DNA from: Thermogutta sp.
Lineage (GTDB): Bacteria > Planctomycetota > Planctomycetia > Pirellulales > Thermoguttaceae
Direction: 5' to 3'
Assembly: GCF_014359955.1 (NCBI RefSeq)
Contig: NZ_JACIYL010000071.1
Span: forward strand, 1 to 10,209
Length of the DNA stretch: 10,209 nt
Position 1 is the first letter of the stretch. Each line of letters begins with the position of its first letter. Under the pieces are notes generated by a model, which ran no database searches, was not told where the DNA came from, and was given only the letters and a program-made list of their open reading frames with translations. Positions 7,901 to 10,209 of this stretch are shown here, piece by piece. A program made the translations under genes and the position numbers.

Positions 7901-8069
7901 TATAAGGCGTTCGATTCGGATCCGGATCGGCATGAAAATACCCGCGTGACTCCCAAAAGGGATACCACTGTGTCTCGGCCACTTTGGGGTCGTACTGTTT
8001 CGGTAAATCCTTCATCGAACCGGATGCCTGATTAGCGTTCGCGTTAGCGTTCGCGGCTTGCTCCGACAT
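4974..8069 (-). CDS. valS: Valyl-tRNA synthetase (ValRS)
   Basis: A class Ia aminoacyl-tRNA synthetase that attaches valine to tRNA-Val and edits Thr-tRNA-Val. The 1031-residue protein shows HLGH (70-73) within PPPNVTGALHLGH, the editing-domain segment TVATTRPETMLGDTAVAVHP (237-256) with AHDPND, WGHQIPIWYC, and MSKSK (617-621). The anticodon-binding helical domain and a C-terminal coiled coil (about 957-1020) follow. It is longer than typical ValRS (about 880-950) because of a charged helical insertion at about 258-312 and a zinc-ribbon insertion with C661, C664, C682 and C685. I chose ATG 8069: AAAAGG lies 5 nt upstream, and it overlaps the cimA stop by 26 nt, suggesting translational coupling. 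A longer frame reaches back to 8147 inside cimA and has no support. ATG 8015 (MKDLPKQYDP) is the alternative if the Ala-Asn-rich N-terminus is not translated. Confidence 0.95.
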   Translation of the reverse strand: MSEQAANANANANQASGSMKDLPKQYDPKVAETQWYPFWESRGYFHADPDPNRTPYTIVIPPPNVTGALHLGHALNNTLQDILIRMKRMQGFNALWIPGTDHAGIATQAVVERRLLAEEGKTRHDVGREGLVARIWAWKDAYEKRILDQLKRMGCSCDWRRTRFTLDPICARAVRHTFFRLFRDGLIYRGRRLVNWDTLLQTAVADDEVFHEPVPGHFWYFRYPVIDPQPGEPEYVTVATTRPETMLGDTAVAVHPDPEAALDKAERELRKRLNTAGEKERIELERELENLQQRRQTLLPTLLKLRDMAQAGRKVLLPLQNRPIPLITDVWAKPEMGTGCVKITPAHDPNDYEVALRHNLPMINILNLDGTLNENAGAYKGQTIMEARQNVVADLEKLGLVEKVEERIIDLAHSDRSKTPIEPLLTDQWFVKMERLAQMAMDAVIDGRVRIIPPRYAKTYLDWLSEKRDWPISRQLWWGHQIPIWYCDTATEKELQEAFAGRDDVVWRWDEEHRQWLICALEDLPADAVPGHTLRREEDVLDTWFSSALWPHSTLGWPEDTPELRYFYPTNTLVTSRDIITLWVARMVLAGLYNVGEVPFRDVYIHPKILDGYGEGMSKSKGNGVDPVDVMEKFGADALRYGLAYLTTETQDIRMPVSFECPHCGQLIEQTRENRILPRIICPHCKKPFATQWAEKPEDKALPRGPVVSERFELARNFCNKLWNASRFVLLNLEGFSPGTVRPEELFLEDRWLLSRLATVVQQVTDHLENYRFSDAARTLYDFAWDEFCSFYVEMVKVRLQSAESRPTAQRLLVHGLDTLLRLLHPMIPFLTEHVWQLLAQAAPIRGLPQPAQAAESIMIAPWPVASPGDQDPAIEEQFRSFQEVLKSLREYRMRNTIPPSETMLVEIVARQDVANQLRPMLPYFQTMARADIQFVDEGEPGLSTVVYVGDGATVRVKLSEAERSREIARKRQELAKLEALISQKRKKLENQAFVEKAPRNVVEKERQSLRQLEEQYAAVSHVIAQLGGTT
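6015..6089 (-). other. Zinc-ribbon insertion within valS
   Basis: The codons here encode CPHC, 17 residues, then CPHC (Cys 661, 664, 682, 685 of ValRS), followed by KKPFATQW. The knuckles lie between the segment after MSKSK (ETQDIRM) and the start of the anticodon-binding domain (RNFCNKLWN). Most bacterial ValRS sequences I know join these two segments directly, so this is an insertion that probably binds Zn. Confidence 0.8.
7134..7298 (-). other. Charged helical insertion in the ValRS editing domain
   Basis: About 55 residues rich in Glu, Arg, Leu and Gln (from PEAALDKAEREL to LRDMAQAG) lie between AVAVHPD and RKVLLPLQNRPIP. In ordinary ValRS the corresponding gap is only about ten residues. 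The heptad-like pattern suggests a helical hairpin or coiled coil. Confidence 0.7.
8032..8055. repeat. 12-bp tandem duplication across the cimA stop and valS N-terminus
   Basis: TTAGCGTTCGCG occurs twice in immediate tandem (8032-8043 and 8044-8055) without mismatch. In the - strand cimA frame each copy encodes Arg-Glu-Arg-stop, so cimA has a second in-frame stop 12 nt after the first. In the valS frame the same DNA encodes the Ala-Asn repeat ANANANAN. One unit is 12 bp, so gain or loss keeps both frames. Confidence 0.9.
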
Positions 8070-9657
8070 TTTCCACCTTTTCCCTTGCCTGCTGTTCTCG
8101 TTCCTCGTCCTTGCAGAGCTTGTACTCGTAGCTATCGGCGAGAGCAATCCAACTTGCCTCGATGATGTTTTCGCTCACCCCAACCGTGCCCCAGGTATCG
8201 GTCTCATCGCGGCTTTCAATCATCACCCGCACCCCAGCCGCGGTCCCCGCTTCTGAGTTGATGACCCGCACCTTGTAATCCACCAGGTGCATTTTGGCAA
8301 GATTGGGAAACGTTCCATTGAGCGCTTTTCGCATCGCCGCGTCAAGGGCGTTAACGGGGCCATCGCCCTCGGCCACCTCGTGGCGGATTTCGTTTCCAAC
8401 CCGAATTTTGACCGTAGCCTCGGTCACGATGCGGCCGTCGCTCTCTGTTTCGATATTAACCCGATAGGCCAATCGCTCAAAGTGCGGCTTGAACGTCCCG
8501 AGACACTGTTTGACCAACAGGTCGAAAGAGCCCTGGGCGGCCTCGTACTGATACCCTGCATGTTCGCGTGCCACAACCTTGGCCAGAATTCGTTCCAATA
8601 CTTTCGGGTCGGCCTGAATATTCAATTTTGCCGTAGCCGCCATGATGTTTGAGCGCCCCGATAGCTCGCTGACGAGGATCCGGCGTTCGTTGCCCACCAA
8701 TTCCGGGTCGATATGCTCGTAACTTTGCGGAACGCGCGAAACACCGCTGACGTGCATCCCCCCTTTATGGGCAAATGCGCTCCTGCCAACATACGGCTGA
8801 TTGTTCCGGTAGGGCATGTTCACCATCTCGTAAACGAAACGGGAGAGGGCCGTGAGATGGCGAAGGGCGTCGGGCGTCAGCACCTCGTAGCCCTTTTTGA
8901 GTCGCAGGTTTGCAATGACGGAGATCAGGTCCGCATTCCCGCAGCGTTCCCCAAAGCCATTGATCGTCCCCTGGACCTGGCTTGCCCCCGCATCGACAGC
9001 CGCGAGCGAGTTAGCGACCGCCACATCGCAATCATTGTGGCAGTGAATACCGACCGGCACCGGCAACAGCCCGACCACCTTCCTTGTTATTTCCGCCACT
9101 TCATCCGGCATACTGCCTCCATTGGTATCACACAGGACGACCATTTTGGCGCCAGCTTCCGCGGCCAGACGAACCGTCGTCAACGCGTAGTCGCTGTCGT
9201 ACTTGTAGCCGTCGAAAAAGTGCTCGGCGTCGAAAATGACTTCCCTACCCTGGGATCGAATATAACTGATTGTATCAGTAATCATTGCAAGATTTTCTTC
9301 GCGTGTTGTGCGGAGGACCTGCTCAGCCTGAAAGGCCGAGGCCTTCCCCACGATTGTGACCACCTTCGTGCCCGCCTCGAGAAGGGATTTGATTCCCGGG
9401 TCCTGGGTGACGTCGAGCCCCTTCCGGCGGGTCATCCCGAAGGCCACCACTGTTGCCCTGTCCAGAGGGATCTGGGCCACTTTCTGGAAGTACTCGAAGT
9501 CCTTATCGTTTGAGGCAGGATACCCCCCTTCAACGTAATCAAATCCCAGCTCATTGAGCCGCCGCGTCAACAGGAGCTTGTCGTAAGCCGAAAAGCTCAC
9601 CCCTTCTCCTTGCGCCCCATCCCGCAGCGTCGTGTCGTAGATCTCGATCCTCCGCAT
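8044..9657 (-). CDS. cimA: (R)-citramalate synthase (CimA type)
   Basis: Condenses pyruvate with acetyl-CoA to (R)-citramalate, the first committed step of the threonine-independent isoleucine pathway. The 537-residue protein starts MRRIEIYDTTLRDG, with catalytic R12 and metal ligand D13 of the DRE-TIM metallolyase family. YVEGGYPASNDKD fits the CimA subfamily rather than isopropylmalate or homocitrate synthase. Metal-binding HCHND is at 205-209 and NGFGERCGN at 233-241. The C-terminal part (about 395-515) is a LeuA-type allosteric/dimerisation domain, so feedback inhibition by isoleucine is likely from family knowledge. ATG 9657 has AGGAG about 7 nt upstream; a TTG at 9723 would add 22 residues that look non-homologous. 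It is the first structural gene after an Ile-type attenuator, which supports the pathway call. 2-Isopropylmalate synthase is the alternative, less likely. Confidence 0.92.
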   Translation of the reverse strand: MRRIEIYDTTLRDGAQGEGVSFSAYDKLLLTRRLNELGFDYVEGGYPASNDKDFEYFQKVAQIPLDRATVVAFGMTRRKGLDVTQDPGIKSLLEAGTKVVTIVGKASAFQAEQVLRTTREENLAMITDTISYIRSQGREVIFDAEHFFDGYKYDSDYALTTVRLAAEAGAKMVVLCDTNGGSMPDEVAEITRKVVGLLPVPVGIHCHNDCDVAVANSLAAVDAGASQVQGTINGFGERCGNADLISVIANLRLKKGYEVLTPDALRHLTALSRFVYEMVNMPYRNNQPYVGRSAFAHKGGMHVSGVSRVPQSYEHIDPELVGNERRILVSELSGRSNIMAATAKLNIQADPKVLERILAKVVAREHAGYQYEAAQGSFDLLVKQCLGTFKPHFERLAYRVNIETESDGRIVTEATVKIRVGNEIRHEVAEGDGPVNALDAAMRKALNGTFPNLAKMHLVDYKVRVINSEAGTAAGVRVMIESRDETDTWGTVGVSENIIEASWIALADSYEYKLCKDEEREQQAREKVENVGASRER

Positions 9658-9735
9658 AACGTGTCTCCTGGTCTTTTGGGGGTAATTGGCTTTGTCCACA
9701 CGTAAGGCAAAGGAGCCCGTCAAATCTCCAGCCGC

Positions 9736-9759
9736 TCGTCGAATGCTTGCGATCGACGA
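9736..9759 (-). other. Perfect hairpin between the attenuator and cimA
   Basis: TCGTCGA (9736-9742) and TCGACGA (9753-9759) form a perfect 7-bp stem around a 10-nt loop. It begins 2 nt after the U-rich tail of the attenuator terminator, so it would only be in readthrough mRNA. It might protect or shape the 5' end of the cimA message; its role is unknown. Confidence 0.5.
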
Positions 9760-9761
9760 CT

Positions 9762-9803
9762 AAAAACGAAAAGCCCCGAGGTTTTTGGGGACCTCAGGGC
9801 TTT
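9762..9803 (-). terminator. Attenuator terminator hairpin (segments 3:4)
   Basis: In - strand RNA, AAAGCCCUGAGG (9803-9792) pairs with CCUCGGGGCUUU (9781-9770) as a 12-bp stem with one G-U pair, a 10-nt loop and a tail of UUUUCGUUUUU. The same hairpin on the + strand would have a C-A mismatch instead of the G-U pair and lacks the same U-rich exit, so the element is oriented towards cimA. It lies about 110 nt before the cimA start, ahead of its own gene, as an attenuator does. Confidence 0.85.
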
Positions 9804-9832
9804 GGGATGCTTCTGAAAAACTACCGGCCCAC

Positions 9833-9924
9833 GGTCCCCCTGCTCAGCCAATAATGATAATGCCGATAATCCGAGCGGCGACGTTCACGACGTCGCAGCG
9901 CAGATGATCGACGGCTGAGAGGGG
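9833..9924 (-). promoter_or_regulatory. Attenuator segments 1 and 2 (pause hairpin and antiterminator strand)
   Basis: Segment 1 in RNA is CCCC-U-CUCAGCC (9924-9913), within the leader reading frame. It pairs with segment 2, GGCUGAG-CA-GGGG (9849-9837). The 3' half of segment 2, GGGGACC (9839-9833), pairs perfectly over 7 bp with GGUCCCC (9793-9787), which takes in the 5' arm end and loop of the terminator. Pairings 1:2 and 2:3 exclude each other, and 2:3 disrupts the terminator. This is the standard architecture of a translation-coupled amino-acid attenuator. Pairings were read by eye, without energy calculation. Confidence 0.8.
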
Positions 9925-9939
9925 TTGGTTCGCAGACAC
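9844..9939 (-). CDS. Isoleucine-rich leader peptide of the cimA attenuator
   Basis: A 31-codon reading frame, GTG (9939-9937) to TGA (9846-9844), too short for usual gene callers. It ends ARIIGIIIIG: six of the last eight residues are Ile (ATT/ATC codons), broken only by one Gly, and the stop follows one codon later. AGGAG (9953-9949) lies 9 nt before the GTG. The Ile run precedes an intrinsic terminator with a competing antiterminator and a downstream isoleucine-pathway gene. The predicted role is that ribosomes stall on the Ile codons when charged tRNA-Ile is scarce, which frees the antiterminator and allows cimA transcription. Three Val codons also occur further upstream (residues 17, 18 and 20), but they sit too far from the hairpins to be the main sensors. 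The peptide itself probably has no other function. Confidence 0.88.
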   Translation of the reverse strand: MSANQPLSAVDHLRCDVVNVAARIIGIIIIG

Positions 9940-9970
9940 GGTTTTCAGCTCCTAGCGCACTAACCTCTTA

Positions 9971-9998
9971 AGTATACCCCATCGTGCCGACTCGGCAA
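9971..9998 (-). promoter_or_regulatory. Sigma70-type promoter of the cimA-valS-mutM operon
   Basis: On the - strand, TTGCCG (9998-9993; four of six matches to TTGACA) and TATACT (9976-9971; five of six matches to TATAAT) are separated by 16 nt. Transcription would start near 9964, about 25 nt before the leader GTG. This position is what the attenuator model requires. Confidence 0.7.
9985..9997. promoter_or_regulatory. Candidate operator palindrome over the -35 region
   Basis: TGCCGA-C-TCGGCA is a perfect inverted repeat of 6-bp arms with a 1-bp centre, covering most of the -35 box and half of the spacer. A protein bound here would block RNA polymerase. The arms are short and may be a chance match. 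Confidence 0.35.
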
Positions 9999-10092
9999 GT
10001 TACCTGGCGATGAGCCACCCCTACTTTTTTGCTGCCAGAAAGCGGCACGGATCGGGACGACACCTTGGGCAGGAGCAATCTTCAGCCTGGAC

Positions 10093-10111
10093 GGACCTGC
10101 TCGTCACGTCC
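10093..10111. repeat. Hairpin repeat copy 1 (GCTCGTC core)
   Basis: A 19-bp element GGACCTG-CTCGT-CACGTCC: 7-bp arms with one mismatch around a 5-nt loop. The stem extends by one C-G pair on each side. It shares layout and core with the copies at 10147 and 10186. Confidence 0.65.
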
Positions 10112-10146
10112 GCTGGTCAAACTTGGATGATCCACCCCAATTCACC

Positions 10147-10165
10147 GGGCACGACAAGCGTGCCC
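10147..10165. repeat. Hairpin repeat copy 2 (inverted, GACAAGC core)
   Basis: A 19-bp element GGGCACG-ACAAG-CGTGCCC with perfect 7-bp arms. Its loop ACAAG is the reverse complement of CTTGT in copy 3, so it is the same type of element in the opposite orientation with different arms. Confidence 0.7.
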
Positions 10166-10185
10166 CTCCAAATGATTTCTCGGAG

Positions 10186-10204
10186 GGACCTGCTTGTCAG
10201 GTCC
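10186..10204. repeat. Hairpin repeat copy 3 (GCTTGTC core)
   Basis: A 19-bp element GGACCTG-CTTGT-CAGGTCC with perfect 7-bp arms. It differs from copy 1 at two positions, and the array may continue beyond the window edge. Confidence 0.7.
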
Positions 10205-10209
10205 GCTTG

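Larger units (their letters stand above)
9999..10209. other. Non-coding right flank
   Basis: About 210 bases upstream of the cimA operon with no reading frame of note. It holds a T6 run at 10025-10030 and three related palindromic elements listed separately. No gene or promoter facing right was recognised. Confidence 0.55.

Noticed and set aside
6831..7949. Long + strand open frame of 372 codons
   Set aside because: It lies fully antisense to the conserved valS core and its translation resembles no family; it is a shadow of GC-rich valS codons.
9658..9723. TTG start giving a 22-residue longer citramalate synthase
   Set aside because: The ATG at 9657 has AGGAG at good spacing and gives the family-typical MRRIEIYDTTLRDG start.

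Overview
The window reads as bacterial chromosomal DNA with moderately high GC. It carries compact, mostly well-recognised housekeeping and respiratory genes. The combination of a citramalate synthase (CimA), a ValRS with extra lineage-type insertions and a cytochrome c-fused bd-like oxidase would fit a Planctomycetota-like organism. That placement is an inference from gene character, not a database result. I see no tRNA, rRNA, CRISPR array, transposase or phage gene.

Layout. The left part (1-4034) is on the + strand: the last 24 codons of an unidentified CDS, a 76-residue DUF2892/YgaP-type membrane protein, then a translationally coupled pair of bd-oxidase-like membrane subunits (579-1970 and 1967-3100). 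The first subunit ends in a cytochrome c domain; the second looks like a CydA paralogue rather than a CydB. A good intrinsic terminator (3136-3168) closes this pair. A 281-bp gap with no visible gene follows, then an isoprenylcysteine/phospholipid methyltransferase-family membrane protein (3450-4034).

The right part (4071-9998) is a single - strand transcription unit that meets the methyltransferase gene tail to tail. Read in its own direction it has a sigma70-like promoter, an Ile-rich 31-codon leader peptide, a terminator hairpin with a competing antiterminator, then cimA (first committed step of isoleucine synthesis from pyruvate), valS (valyl-tRNA synthetase) and mutM/fpg (8-oxoguanine DNA glycosylase). 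cimA and valS overlap by 26 nt, and valS and mutM are 15 nt apart.

The most interesting item is the leader at 9762-9939. It has every part of a ribosome-mediated transcription attenuator: a leader peptide ending RIIGIIIIG, an early hairpin (segments 1:2), a 7-bp antiterminator (2:3) and a 12-bp intrinsic terminator with a U-rich tail (3:4). It would tie expression of cimA, and through the operon valS and mutM, to charged tRNA-Ile. Other observations are a zinc-ribbon insertion and a helical insertion in ValRS, a 12-bp tandem duplication that spans the cimA stop codon inside the valS N-terminus, a palindrome over the -35 region of the leader promoter, and three related hairpin-forming repeats at the right edge.
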